Positions 33,875 to 42,927 of a stretch of DNA of 64,000 nt are shown here, one piece after another. The DNA is from Sphaerimonospora sp050942215 (GTDB lineage Bacteria; Actinomycetota; Actinomycetes; Streptosporangiales; Streptosporangiaceae), in contig NZ_CP192056.1 of NCBI RefSeq assembly GCF_050942215.1, forward strand, positions 2,852,001 to 2,916,000, given 5' to 3'. The notes beneath the pieces are model-generated. The model made no database searches and had not been told where the DNA came from. It saw only the letters and a program-made list of their open reading frames with translations. Position 1 is the stretch's first letter, and each line of letters opens with the position of its first letter. The translations under genes were made by a program, and so were the position numbers.

Positions 33875-35365
33875 TCAGAGGTCGTTGCCGGCGTAGGACA
33901 GGTTGAAGCTCTTGTTCACGAGCGGGAAGTCGGGGACGATCGTCCCGCTGAGGGCGACGGGCAGGGCCGGCCAGTTGAAGAACGACGGATCCACGATCTT
34001 CACGCGGGACAGCGTCCCGTCCTCGGCGAGCTCGACGCGATGGACGATCGTCCCCCGCCAGCCCTCCGTGATCCCGACTCCCGACGCCGGGCCGGCCGCC
34101 GTCACGCGCTCCGCGTACCTGACGCCTGCGGCCAGGCCGTCCACCAGCCGGTTGATCAGCTCGGCGGAGACCGCGATCTCCGCAGCGCGCACCTGGAACC
34201 GGGCGAGTACGTCCCCGCCGGTACGGGTGGCCACACAGAAGGGTCCGATGTCGGCGAAGGGATGGTCGCGGCGGGCGTCGGTGTCGAGACCGCTGGCCCG
34301 TGCGACGTAGCCGAGTACGCCGAGGTCACGTGCCGCCTCGGCGGGCAGCTCCGCCGTGCCGGCGAACCGGTCGAGGACGACGGTGTGCCCGAGCGCGAGA
34401 TCGACGATCTCGGCGACGTCGGCGGCGACGGCCGAGATGACGCCGGGGCCGGGCAGGGCGCGCAGCTCGGCGCCGCCCAGGGTGACCCCGCCGCGTAGCA
34501 GCCGGTGGCCGGTCACCTCGGCGTTGAGCCGCAGCAGCCGCTCGCGTACCCGCTGGGCGTGGGCGTTCAAGATGCCGTGGGCCACGTCGTTGCACAGCGC
34601 CCCGAGGTCGGTGACGTGGTTGTACAGCCGCTCGAGCTCGAGCAGTACGGCCCGCATGAGCTGGGCACCCGGCGGGACGGCGCACCCCGTGGCCTCCTCG
34701 ACGGCGAGGCAGTACGCCAGCGCGTGGCCCACCGAGGTGTCGCCGCTGATCCGCTCGGCGAGCTCGATGCCGTCGGCGGGGGCGCGGCCCTCGAAGAGCT
34801 TCTCAATGCCCTTGTGCACGAACCACAGCCGGGCCTTCAGCTTCAGGATCGTCTCGCCCACGACCGAGAACCGGAAATGTCCCGGCTCGATGAGCCCCGC
34901 GTGCACCGGCCCCACGGGGATCTCGTAGACGCCCGGCCCGGCCACGGTCACGAACGGATAGGGCCCCTCCGGGTCGCCGAACGACGGCGGCGGCCCGGCG
35001 TCGGAACGCATCGGATACCACCCGCGCGGCCAGTGGTGGTGGCGTACCAGACGGCGCGGCAGCGGGTGCTCGGCCGGGACGATGCCGTACAGGTCGCGTA
35101 TCTCGCGTTCGAACCGGCCGGCGGGGAACGACAGCGCGGCGAGGCTCGGCAGGACCGGGTCGTCGCCCGGCAGCCGCACCCGCAGCTCGGTACGCCGTTC
35201 CGGGCCCAGATCGAAGCCCGGGGCGGTGAACAGATAGACGACGCGGAAGCCGCCGACCTCCTCGCCGGCGGACACCAGTGCCAGCCGGTGACCGCCGTCG
35301 AGTAGTCGCGCCGCCTGGCCGGGCAGCTCGCCGGGGCCGATGTCGAGGACGAGGCGTTCGGTCAT
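33875..35365 (-). CDS. HycE/NuoCD-like large subunit lacking nickel-iron cysteines
   Basis: A 496-residue fusion of a NuoC-like N-terminal domain (about 1-150; RFEREIRDLYGIVPAEHPLPRRLV) and a NuoD/hydrogenase-large-subunit-like domain (PVHAGLIEPGHFRFSVVGE onward). In group 4 nickel-iron hydrogenases the first site is R-x-C-G-x-C; here it is Arg205-Ile-Ser-Gly-Asp-Thr210. The second site DPCxxC is here Asp459-Pro-Ser-Phe-Phe-Asn464. All four metal-binding Cys are thus replaced, as in complex I NuoD. It is the last gene of the locus, overlaps HycQ by four bases and corresponds in position to M. tuberculosis Rv0087. A hydrogenase reaction is therefore unlikely; quinone or redox-driven ion translocation is an inference. 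Confidence 0.85.
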   Translation of the reverse strand: MTERLVLDIGPGELPGQAARLLDGGHRLALVSAGEEVGGFRVVYLFTAPGFDLGPERRTELRVRLPGDDPVLPSLAALSFPAGRFEREIRDLYGIVPAEHPLPRRLVRHHHWPRGWYPMRSDAGPPPSFGDPEGPYPFVTVAGPGVYEIPVGPVHAGLIEPGHFRFSVVGETILKLKARLWFVHKGIEKLFEGRAPADGIELAERISGDTSVGHALAYCLAVEEATGCAVPPGAQLMRAVLLELERLYNHVTDLGALCNDVAHGILNAHAQRVRERLLRLNAEVTGHRLLRGGVTLGGAELRALPGPGVISAVAADVAEIVDLALGHTVVLDRFAGTAELPAEAARDLGVLGYVARASGLDTDARRDHPFADIGPFCVATRTGGDVLARFQVRAAEIAVSAELINRLVDGLAAGVRYAERVTAAGPASGVGITEGWRGTIVHRVELAEDGTLSRVKIVDPSFFNWPALPVALSGTIVPDFPLVNKSFNLSYAGNDL

Positions 35366-36951
35366 GGGGTGACTCCGGCGATGGTCGCGGCGGTTTCGAG
35401 CAGTGGCCGCAGCGGTCCGGTCCAGACGCCGAGTACGGCGGCGGCGGCCAGTCCGGCGACCAGCGGGACGGCGGCCGTGCGCGGCAGCCGTACGGCGCCC
35501 GCCGGGCCACCCGGCCCGCTCGTCTCGGGAAGCTCGGGAAGCTCGGGAACCTCAGGAAGCTCGGCAAGCTCGGGAACCTTGGGCGCCATATCTGCGATCT
35601 CGGCGGTCTCGGTGGCGCGTGGGGAGCCGAGCAGCATGCGTGCGGCGTGACGGGCGACGGCGGCGAACACCACGAGCAGCGGCACCAGGGCGACGGCCGT
35701 CGCCCAGCCGACCGCGGTGCCTGCTTCAGCTCCGAATCCGGCACGCACGATGCCGATCATGCTGGCGAACAGGCTGAACGGCGGCAGCCCGAGCACGGCG
35801 GCCAGCCCGAGGCCGAAAGCGCCGGCCAGCAGCGGCGCCCGCCGGGCCAGGCCGCGGACCGCGGCGATCCGGCTGCTGCCCGTCGCCAGGTTGATGTGGC
35901 CGGCCGACAGGAAAAGCACCGACTTGGCCAGCCCGTGCCCGAGGATGTGCAGCAGGACGGCCATGAGCGCCAGCCGGCCGCCGATGGCGGCGCCGAGCGC
36001 GAGCAGGCCCATGTGCTCGATGCTGGAGTAGGCCAGCATGCGCTTGTAGTCCCGCTGGGCGATCAGCAGCGCGGCGGCCACCGCGAGCGAGCCGAGCGCG
36101 GCGACCAGCAGCAGCGTCCGGGCGAAACCCACGCCGAGCGCCGCATCGGAGATCACCTTCACCCGCAGGATCGCGTAGAACGCCACGGAGAGCAGCACGC
36201 CGGACATCAGCGCGGACACCGGTGCCGGCGCCTGGCCGTGGGCGTCCGGCAGCCAGGCGTTCATCGGGGCGAGCCCGGCCTTCGCGCCGAAGCCGAGCAC
36301 GAGCAGGGCGACCGCCATCCGCGTCACACCGGGGTCGAGCGCGGCGGCGTGTCCGGCCAGCACCGCCCAATCGAGGCCGGCGCCGGCGGCCACCCCGGCG
36401 TGCAGCCCCGCGTAGTGCAGCAGCACCACGCCCAGCAGCGCGAGCGCGATGCCGACCGAGCAGATCACCACGTATTTCCACGCGGCCTCGGTCGCCTCGC
36501 GGGTGCGGCGGTGCCCGACGAGGAACGCGGTCAGGATCGTGGTGGCCTCGACCGCCACCCACAGCACGCCCAGGCTGGCCGCCAGCACGGCGAGCGCCAT
36601 CGCGGCGATGAACCCCTGCGTGTACATGCCGTAGCGGCGGGCCGCCCGCGGCCCGGCGTGCCCCACGGCAGACTCGGCGGCCAGATGGGCCGGGCTGGCC
36701 AGCATCGCGAGCAGCGAGACGGCCCCGATCACGATCAGCATGAACGCGCTCAGCGAGTCGGCGCGCAGCAGCCCGCCGAGTGCCTGCCGCGGTCCGTCGG
36801 CGGTGACGGCGGCCAGCGCGATCGACGCCGCCAGCGATCCGGCGGCGGCCACCGCGCCCAGCCAGGCCGTGGCGGGGCGCCAGCCGAGGGCCGCGTACAG
36901 GCAGCCGGCCAGCACCGGCAGCAGCACGGGTGCGCCCACCAGCAGGGTCAC
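35362..36951 (-). CDS. HycQ/HyfF-like antiporter-type membrane subunit
   Basis: A 529-residue proton-translocating subunit of the NuoL/M/N family with about 14 helices. It has VAVEATTILTAFLVGHRRT (the conserved Glu in helix 5), GFGAKAGLAPMNAWLPDAHG (Lys of helix 7) and LHILGHGLAKSVLFLSAGHI. A cytoplasmic loop contains a Pro-Glu-Leu low-complexity run (VPELAELPEVPELPELPE), which is unusual. The GTG at 36951 has GGAGGA 7 bases upstream. It corresponds in order to Rv0086. There is an 88-base gap from the upstream HycP-like gene. Confidence 0.88.
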   Translation of the reverse strand: MTLLVGAPVLLPVLAGCLYAALGWRPATAWLGAVAAAGSLAASIALAAVTADGPRQALGGLLRADSLSAFMLIVIGAVSLLAMLASPAHLAAESAVGHAGPRAARRYGMYTQGFIAAMALAVLAASLGVLWVAVEATTILTAFLVGHRRTREATEAAWKYVVICSVGIALALLGVVLLHYAGLHAGVAAGAGLDWAVLAGHAAALDPGVTRMAVALLVLGFGAKAGLAPMNAWLPDAHGQAPAPVSALMSGVLLSVAFYAILRVKVISDAALGVGFARTLLLVAALGSLAVAAALLIAQRDYKRMLAYSSIEHMGLLALGAAIGGRLALMAVLLHILGHGLAKSVLFLSAGHINLATGSSRIAAVRGLARRAPLLAGAFGLGLAAVLGLPPFSLFASMIGIVRAGFGAEAGTAVGWATAVALVPLLVVFAAVARHAARMLLGSPRATETAEIADMAPKVPELAELPEVPELPELPETSGPGGPAGAVRLPRTAAVPLVAGLAAAAVLGVWTGPLRPLLETAATIAGVTP

Positions 36952-37039
36952 GACAGATCCTCCTCCGCCGCACATGTGCCGGGCCGTACGCTCCGGGCCG
37001 TGCGCAGGTCGTTTCGCGGCTTCTTCACTCGCTCGTCCA

Positions 37040-37723
37040 TCAGTCGTGCAGCTCGCGCAGCTCGTCGAGGTCGGTGCCGCCGAAGGCGGCCCGCATCCTC
37101 GCGGTCAGGACCTGCAGCACCAGTACGGCGAGCAGCACGTCCAGCGACACGCCGAGCTCGACCACCAGCGGCACCCCGCTGGTGGTGAGGAACGCGGTCG
37201 CGGTGATCGCGTTGTCGATCAGCAGGAAGCCGACCACCTGCGACAGCGCCCGCCGCCGGGTGACCAGCACGAAGAAGCCGACCAGCAGCACGGTCAGCGC
37301 CACCGGCACCGCCCGGGTGGCGGGGTCCGGCGACAGCCGTACGATCGGCTGGGACACGGCGTAGGCCACCAGCGCGAGCACCGCCGCGGCCAGCAGCGAG
37401 GTCGCCACGTTGACCAGCGGGCGCGTCTCGCGGGCCTCGTCGCCCGCCGTCTCGCCGCCGGGCCGCGGGGTGTCCAGCGCGCGGCGCATCAGATACGGCA
37501 GCAGCCCAGCGCGCAGCGCCCCGACCCCCACCGCGACGGCCACCAGGTGGACCGACCCCTGCCGCAGGCCGAGCACCACGACCATCGCGCCGAGCGCGAC
37601 GCCCTGCAGCGCGAACAACCTGACGATGGCAGCCAGGTCGCGCCGCCACAGCACCAGCACCCCGGCGAGCAGGAACGCCCCGCAGGCCAGGGCGAGCCAC
37701 TGGGCGTACAGCGAGTCGCTCAT
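37040..37723 (-). CDS. HycP/HyfE-like membrane subunit
   Basis: A 227-residue protein with about seven helices and NuoK-like features (LFALQGVALGAMVVVLGLR and VVGFLLIDNAITATAFL, with a buried acidic residue). It matches HyfE and the Rv0085 product in position and size. The ATG at 37723 overlaps the HycD stop by one base (TGATG). Confidence 0.85.
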   Translation of the reverse strand: MSDSLYAQWLALACGAFLLAGVLVLWRRDLAAIVRLFALQGVALGAMVVVLGLRQGSVHLVAVAVGVGALRAGLLPYLMRRALDTPRPGGETAGDEARETRPLVNVATSLLAAAVLALVAYAVSQPIVRLSPDPATRAVPVALTVLLVGFFVLVTRRRALSQVVGFLLIDNAITATAFLTTSGVPLVVELGVSLDVLLAVLVLQVLTARMRAAFGGTDLDELRELHD

Positions 37724-38703
37724 CAGGCACCGCCCGCCAGGAAGTAGGAGGCGGCCACCGCGAGCAGGGCCAGCAGGAAGGACCCGGCGAGCAACTCGGG
37801 GATGCGGAACAGCCGCAGCTTGGCCATGAAGACCTCGCCCGCTGCCAGCAGCATCCCGAGGACGGCCGTCTTCGCGGCGAACGCGGCCACCCCGGCCAGC
37901 ACGGCGACCAGCGCGCCCACGCCCGCCGCCCCGCCGGTGGCGACGCCCCACGGCAGGAACAGGCTGCCCAGCAGGCCGAGCAGTACGGTCAGCCGCGCGG
38001 CGGAGGCCCACTCGATCAGCGCGAGATCGGGACCGGAGTACTCCAGCACCATCGCCTCATGGATCATCGTCAGTTCCAGGTGGGTGGACGGGTTGTCCAC
38101 CGGGATCCGGCCGGTCTCGGCGATCGTCACCAGCGCCAGGGCGACGGCGGCCAGCAGGCTGGCCGGGGACAGCACCCGCATGGGGTCCGCCTCGGTCAGG
38201 CTGACGATCGTCCCCAGGTTGGTCGAGCCGGCCCGCACGGACAGGGCGAACACCGACACCAGGATCGTCGGCTCCACCAGCGCAAGCACGGTGACCTCCC
38301 GGCTGGCCCCCATGCCGCCGAACGCGGTCCCGGTGTCCAGGCCGCCCAGCGCCAGCGCCACCGATCCCAGTGCGAGCAGCGCGGTCACCGCGAACAGGTC
38401 GGCGGCGGAGTCCAGCGGCGACGCCGTGGTCACGAGCGGGATGACGGCCGCCACGACCAGCGCAGTTCCGGCGAGCACCAGCGGCGCCAGGCGGAACGGC
38501 CATCCGGTGCCGCGCGGGTCGATCGGCTCCTTGCGCAGCAGCTTGCGCAGGTCACGCCACGGCTGCAGCACCCCGGCCCCGGCCCGGCCCTCCATCTTGG
38601 CGCGCACCTGGCGCATCAGCCCGGTCAGCAGCGGCGCGCCGGCGACCACCAGCACCACCTGCAGCACGGCCGCGATCAGGCCGGTCGTGTTCAACCCGGT
38701 CAT
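37723..38703 (-). CDS. HycD/NuoH-like membrane subunit
   Basis: A 326-residue subunit with about eight helices that links the peripheral arm to the antiporter modules. GVLQPWRDLRKLLRKEPI is the typical first loop, and ETGRIPVDNPSTHLELTMIHE is the strongly conserved NuoH/HycD loop with acidic residues. It corresponds to Rv0084. Start and stop overlap the neighbours (ATGA with the HyfB-like gene). Confidence 0.92.
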   Translation of the reverse strand: MTGLNTTGLIAAVLQVVLVVAGAPLLTGLMRQVRAKMEGRAGAGVLQPWRDLRKLLRKEPIDPRGTGWPFRLAPLVLAGTALVVAAVIPLVTTASPLDSAADLFAVTALLALGSVALALGGLDTGTAFGGMGASREVTVLALVEPTILVSVFALSVRAGSTNLGTIVSLTEADPMRVLSPASLLAAVALALVTIAETGRIPVDNPSTHLELTMIHEAMVLEYSGPDLALIEWASAARLTVLLGLLGSLFLPWGVATGGAAGVGALVAVLAGVAAFAAKTAVLGMLLAAGEVFMAKLRLFRIPELLAGSFLLALLAVAASYFLAGGA

Positions 38704-40745
38704 GGGATCACCGCCAGCAGGATGAGCAGCCCGGTGAGCGTCCAGAAGCCGTAGGCCAGGTAGCGGTGCACGCTGCCGTTGGCCAGCGCCCGCGCCCTGC
38801 GGCCGATCGCCTCGGCCGCGGCCAGCAGCGGGCCGTACAACCGCCGCTCGATCCGGTCGGGGACCATCGCGTGGAAGCGGATCCGCTCCACCAGGTAGGC
38901 AGACTCCTTCTTGGGGGTCACATCGACGTCCATCTCCGGTCGCAGCACGTCGTCGAAGACGCGCTGCAGCGGCTCGGCGAACGAGGTCGCCGTGTACTGC
39001 ATGCGCGGCGACATGGGTCCGGCGCCGCAGTCCCACAGGCGTGCGGCCCGCCGCCTGCGCGCCGAGAACATCCGTACGGCACCGGCGGCCAGGGCGATCG
39101 CCGCCGCCAGCGCCACGGCGATCAGCAGCGGGGACATCGTGCCCGCGATCCCGGACAGGTGCAGCGTCACGGTCCGCATGGCGGGGCCGGTCACCGGAGC
39201 CGCACCCGGGAGCAGCGTGCCGACGGCGCGGGCCAGGCCGGGCACGACCACGGTGGGACCGACGGCCAGGACGGCGCAGCACAGCGCGGCCAGGCCCATC
39301 CCGCCCAGCATCGACGGCGGGCTCTCCACCGCCCGCTCCGCCTCGGGACCGCGCGGCCGCGCGAGGAAGCCGACGCCGAAGGCCTTGACGAACGTGGCGA
39401 CCGCCAGCCCGGCAGACATCGCCACGACCCCGACGGCCAGCGGCATCGCCACCGCCCCGGCCACGCCGGAGGCGGGAATCGCGTGGACGAGGCTCTGCAG
39501 CAGCAGCCACTCGCTGACGAACCCGTTGCCCGGCGGCAGCGCGGAGGCGGCCAGCGCCCCGACCGCGAACAGCACGGTCGTGTACGGCATGCGGGCGCGC
39601 AGCCCGCCCAGCGCGTCGAGGTTCCTCGTGCCGGTGGCGTGCAGCACCGACCCGGCGGCCTGGAACAGCAGCGTCTTGAACGCCGCGTGGTTGACCACGT
39701 GCAGCAGCGCGGCCACCAGCGCGAGGGCGGCCAGCTGCGGCGCGCCGCGTGTGGCGAAGAACCCCGCGGCGCCGAGGCCCATCAGCACCAGCCCCATGTT
39801 CTCCGTGGTGGAGTAGCCGAGCAGCCGCTTCAGGTCGGAGGAGACCGCGGCCTGCAGGATGCCGTACATCGCGGAGGCCCCGCCGGCGGCCAGCACCAGC
39901 AGCCACCACCAGGCCGGCGTGCCGCCCTCGGAGGCGCCACCGGCCGAGCCGGGCAGCAGGTCGAGGCCGACCCGGGCGATGCCGTACACGCCCATGTTGA
40001 CCATGGCGGCGCTCATCAGCGCGGACACGTGGCTCGGCGCCTCCGGGTGCGCCCGCGGCAGCCACGCGTGCAGCGGGACGATGCCCGCCTTGGAGGCGAA
40101 CCCGGCGAACGTCGCCAGGAACACCGCGTCGCGGGCGAGGGGCGAAAGCTGCGCGGCGCGTAGCTGGTCGAAGGCCTCTCCGTGGGCCCCGGCGGCGAAT
40201 CCGGCGAGCCCGCCGAGGATCGCGATCAGCCCGAGATGGGTCATCACGGCGTACCAGAGGCCGGCGCCGCCGACGGCCGGGCGGCGGCCGTGCTCGGCCA
40301 GCACCAGCAGCAGCGAGGTGATCGCCATCAGTTCCCAGGCCACCAGCAGCGTGCTCACGGCTGCCGCCGCCGGCACCAGCAGCATCGACGCGACGAACAG
40401 CGGCAGCGTCGCCTGGACGACCCGGCCGGACAGGCCGTGCCGGGCGTAGCCGATCCCGTAGACGCCCGCGCAGACGGCCACGCCGCCGGTGACCGCGATG
40501 AACAGCCCGCCCAGCGGATCGAGCGTCAGCCGCAGCCCGGCCAGCGGCAGCAGATCGGGCAGCCAGGCCGACCAGGTCTGCCCTGCCATGGCGGACCCGC
40601 CCGCCGCAGCCCCGGCCGCGCCGGCGGCGGCCGTGCCCATGCCCGAAAGGACCGGCCGGATCCGGGCGGGTACGGCCAGCGCGAGCAGGGCCGTCGCCAG
40701 GCACAGGCCGAGCGCGACCGTGAGGAGAGCCCCGGGGAGGTTCAT
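38700..40745 (-). CDS. HyfB-like antiporter-type membrane subunit
   Basis: A 681-residue NuoL/M-type proton channel subunit. It has VAWELMAITSLLLVLAEHG, FASKAGIVPLHAWLPRAHPE with the helix-7 Lys, YSTTENMGLVLMGLG and VNHAAFKTLLFQAAGSVLH. A hydrophilic segment near residue 600 (WDCGAGPMSPRMQYTATSFA) is typical of HyfB/HycC-like proteins. It corresponds to Rv0083. The ATG overlaps the stop of the NuoB-like gene (ATGA). Confidence 0.9.
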   Translation of the reverse strand: MNLPGALLTVALGLCLATALLALAVPARIRPVLSGMGTAAAGAAGAAAGGSAMAGQTWSAWLPDLLPLAGLRLTLDPLGGLFIAVTGGVAVCAGVYGIGYARHGLSGRVVQATLPLFVASMLLVPAAAAVSTLLVAWELMAITSLLLVLAEHGRRPAVGGAGLWYAVMTHLGLIAILGGLAGFAAGAHGEAFDQLRAAQLSPLARDAVFLATFAGFASKAGIVPLHAWLPRAHPEAPSHVSALMSAAMVNMGVYGIARVGLDLLPGSAGGASEGGTPAWWWLLVLAAGGASAMYGILQAAVSSDLKRLLGYSTTENMGLVLMGLGAAGFFATRGAPQLAALALVAALLHVVNHAAFKTLLFQAAGSVLHATGTRNLDALGGLRARMPYTTVLFAVGALAASALPPGNGFVSEWLLLQSLVHAIPASGVAGAVAMPLAVGVVAMSAGLAVATFVKAFGVGFLARPRGPEAERAVESPPSMLGGMGLAALCCAVLAVGPTVVVPGLARAVGTLLPGAAPVTGPAMRTVTLHLSGIAGTMSPLLIAVALAAAIALAAGAVRMFSARRRRAARLWDCGAGPMSPRMQYTATSFAEPLQRVFDDVLRPEMDVDVTPKKESAYLVERIRFHAMVPDRIERRLYGPLLAAAEAIGRRARALANGSVHRYLAYGFWTLTGLLILLAVIP

Positions 40746-41224
40746 CGGCCGGTCAGCCGCCGCAGCGCCGCGATGATGGCCTCGGGCTCGGGTGGGCAGC
40801 CGGGCACCTCGGCGTCGACCGGGACCACGTCGCCGACCGCGCCGGCCACGCCGTACGCCCCGGCGAACACGCCGCAGTCGCGGGCGCAGTCACCGACGGC
40901 GACCACGAAGCGGGGCTCGGGCACCGCCTCGTAGGTGCGGCGCAGCGGCACCTCCATGTTGCGGGTGACCGGGCCGGTCACGAGCAGCGCGTCGGCGTGC
41001 CGGGGAGAGGCCACGAGCCGGGCCCCGTACCGCTCGGCGTCGTACACGGGGCCGAACACCGAGCCGATCTCCACCTCGCAGCCGTTGCACGAGCCGGCGT
41101 CGACGTGCCGGAGCTGTACGGATCCGCCCAGCTCGGCCGCCTCGGGCGGGGCCTCACCCGCGGGACGTTCCGGCGCGGGTTCGGCGACCCGGCCGGTCTT
41201 CCTGATCTTGCGCCATAGATTCAC
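40742..41224 (-). CDS. NuoB-like iron-sulfur small subunit of the hyc-like complex
   Basis: A 160-residue subunit keeping the ligands of one [4Fe-4S] cluster: GSCNGCEVEI (two Cys), VAVGDCARDCGVF (Cys) and VPGCPPEPEAII (Cys). It resembles the small subunit of group 4 hydrogenases and the Rv0082 product. The electron cluster is thus retained although the large subunit has lost its metal site. The GTG at 41224 was chosen for the AGGAG 7 bases upstream and because conserved sequence begins there; the frame stays open to 41290. Confidence 0.88.
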   Translation of the reverse strand: MNLWRKIRKTGRVAEPAPERPAGEAPPEAAELGGSVQLRHVDAGSCNGCEVEIGSVFGPVYDAERYGARLVASPRHADALLVTGPVTRNMEVPLRRTYEAVPEPRFVVAVGDCARDCGVFAGAYGVAGAVGDVVPVDAEVPGCPPEPEAIIAALRRLTGR

Positions 41225-41302
41225 GCGGCGACTCCTGCTTTCTCGCGCGGTGACACTCCGCGATGACACTCCGGGGCTGAGACGACACACACGGCGGTCG
41301 GC

Positions 41303-41650
41303 TCACCGGGACGGCGGCGGCTGCTCCTCCTGCCGCAGCTCGGCCAGGACCCTCCCCTGACCCATGAGTACGTCGGTGAGGATCCGCCGGGCCGCGCGCA
41401 GCAGGTCGGCCACGTCGCCGCAGCTCAGCGCGTACACCACGGTGGATCCCTCACGGGTCGCTGTCACGAGGCCGGCCCGGCGCAGCACGGCGAGCTGCTG
41501 CGACAGATTCGACGGCTCGACCTCGATGTCCGCGAGCAGATCACGCACCGGCAGCGGGCCGTCCTGAAGCAGTTCGAGCACCCGCACGCGCACCGGGTGG
41601 CCGAGCGTACGGAAGAACTCCGCCTTGACCTGATGGAGGGGGACGGACAC
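41303..41650 (-). CDS. ArsR family regulator of the hyc-like locus (Rv0081-like)
   Basis: A 115-residue winged-helix repressor: LGHPVRVRVLELLQDGPLPV, then PSNLSQQLAVLRRAGLVTATREGSTVVYAL. It has no clear metal-binding Cys set (a single Cys in ALSCGDVADLL). It heads the operon at the same place as Rv0081 of M. tuberculosis, a hypoxia-linked ArsR regulator. A 16-bp palindrome lies 130 bases upstream, the likely autoregulatory site. Confidence 0.88.
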   Translation of the reverse strand: MSVPLHQVKAEFFRTLGHPVRVRVLELLQDGPLPVRDLLADIEVEPSNLSQQLAVLRRAGLVTATREGSTVVYALSCGDVADLLRAARRILTDVLMGQGRVLAELRQEEQPPPSR

Positions 41651-41779
41651 GGTCAGCCTCTTAACGTCCGGCGAGGCGCGGTGCGGCCGATCAGCGGCGG
41701 CGCACCGAACGGTACTTCGGGCGGCGTGTACTGAAACAGGGTGACATGTCCGAAACTCACGAATCCATTATGTGACAAA

Positions 41780-41795
41780 TTGAAGATTTCTTCAA
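41780..41795. promoter_or_regulatory. ArsR-type palindromic operator
   Basis: TTGAAGATTTCTTCAA is a perfect 7-bp dyad with a 2-base centre, in an AT-rich patch (41760-41800) upstream of the arsR-led operon. ArsR proteins typically bind TTGAA-type imperfect dyads, so this is the natural operator. Confidence 0.7.
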
Positions 41796-42151
41796 CTCGC
41801 CAACTGACCGCTCCCGGCCGTCCTCCTCCACGGTGTCTCAGCCAGTGGGCCGGCGTGCCAGCGTGAGGATGGATTCGTCGTCGTTCGTGGCAGGGGTGCA
41901 GGCTGCGATCGTGGCCGGGGGCCACGTCGTGGGCGGCGATATCCCGCTGGGCCTCGGCCGCCCCGCAGGACATTCCGGCCGAGCTCGTTGGATGGCGGGT
42001 CCTTCGATCGGCAGGATGGCACCGCATCCCGGATGGACGTCGCCCGTCGGGTTCTCGCCCTGGCCGGTGTCGAGGGGACGACTGAGTGCGGAGCTGGAAC
42101 GCCCTTCAGTCCGCTACGGCTGCCCTGGTGCCGGTGGGCGGTGGGACCTGA
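41796..42151. other. Gene-free stretch after the arsR promoter
   Basis: About 355 bases, GC-rich again. The minus strand has a frame ending in NDDESILTLARRPTG and a stop near 41839, which looks protein-like only over about 25 residues and could be another gene tail. Nothing identifiable was found. Confidence 0.4.
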
Positions 42152-42235
42152 CTGGATGACGCGATCATGCCGTCGGGGGGCGACACCGGTCGTCTCCACG
42201 TCGGCGACAACGTGACCGACCGGACCGTTCGCCAT
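42152..42235 (-). pseudogene. 5' fragment of a DEDDh exonuclease gene
   Basis: An ATG at 42235 with GGGAG upstream opens MANGPVGHVVADVETTG and continues VAPRRHDRVI. This is the first (ExoI) motif of DnaQ-like 3'-5' exonucleases, including the D-x-E metal ligands. After about 26 residues the match ends and no later ExoII or ExoIII motif follows. It is read as the surviving start of a lost gene. Confidence 0.4.
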
Positions 42236-42355
42236 GACGTCACTCCCTGCCAGCTGAATCCATAAAAGTTCAGCCGAAACAGGCAGAGTGTTATCAGCTC
42301 GTGACGACCCGAGGAGCAAGCTCCGGGGACATGTCCGATTCGCGGGCGGGCGAAT

Positions 42356-42823
42356 TCAGCGAGCAGAAACGATCTTCCGCCATCTTTCGATCGTCCGCTT
42401 GTACGGCTCGGGCATATGGAGGGCCGGCACATCGGCATAGGCGAAGACGCCCAGCTTCTTGTGCTCGTTCGAACTGCGGATCTCTTCGTCGCCAGTGTAT
42501 GTGGCGCCGAAACTCACGATGAACGTATGGCGTAGCGGCGTTATCTCGTACACCCACGTGTCGATGATCTCCTCCACGGCCACCGTGATGTTGAGTTCCT
42601 CGAAGACCTCTCGGCAGACACAGACCTCCGGGGTCTCGCCCACTTCGAGCTTCCCTCCGGGCAACTCCCACTCGTCACGCTCGTTCATCAGCAGGGGGAT
42701 CTTGCCGCCCATGTCGATGACGAGTTTCACCGATATCGGGAGCTGATATTCGAAATAACCCGGGTTGCGTTCGACCATATATTCCGGCATGCCGTTGCTG
42801 CGGATACGGTCCGGTCCGTCCAT
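42356..42823 (-). CDS. NUDIX hydrolase
   Basis: A 155-residue pyrophosphohydrolase with a full Nudix box at residues 56-79 (GGKLEVGETPEVCVC then REVFEELNI), including the catalytic REVFEE. The substrate, a nucleoside diphosphate linked to X, is not indicated. GC content and codon use are visibly lower than in the flanking genes, and the 2-oxoglutarate oxygenase gene just upstream shares this. That suggests the two came in together. Confidence 0.88.
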   Translation of the reverse strand: MDGPDRIRSNGMPEYMVERNPGYFEYQLPISVKLVIDMGGKIPLLMNERDEWELPGGKLEVGETPEVCVCREVFEELNITVAVEEIIDTWVYEITPLRHTFIVSFGATYTGDEEIRSSNEHKKLGVFAYADVPALHMPEPYKRTIERWRKIVSAR

Positions 42824-42927
42824 TTTCGGATCTCACCTTTCGATGGTCAATAGAATCGCTGCCAGATCGTCGGCGTTCTTGAACTTCTTCGACCCTGCCG
42901 CCCGTACCGGATCTGATTCGTACCGCC

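Noticed and set aside
33875..41224. Functional formate hydrogenlyase
   Set aside because: HycE lacks all four nickel-iron ligands and no formate dehydrogenase or hydrogenase maturation genes are present in the window.
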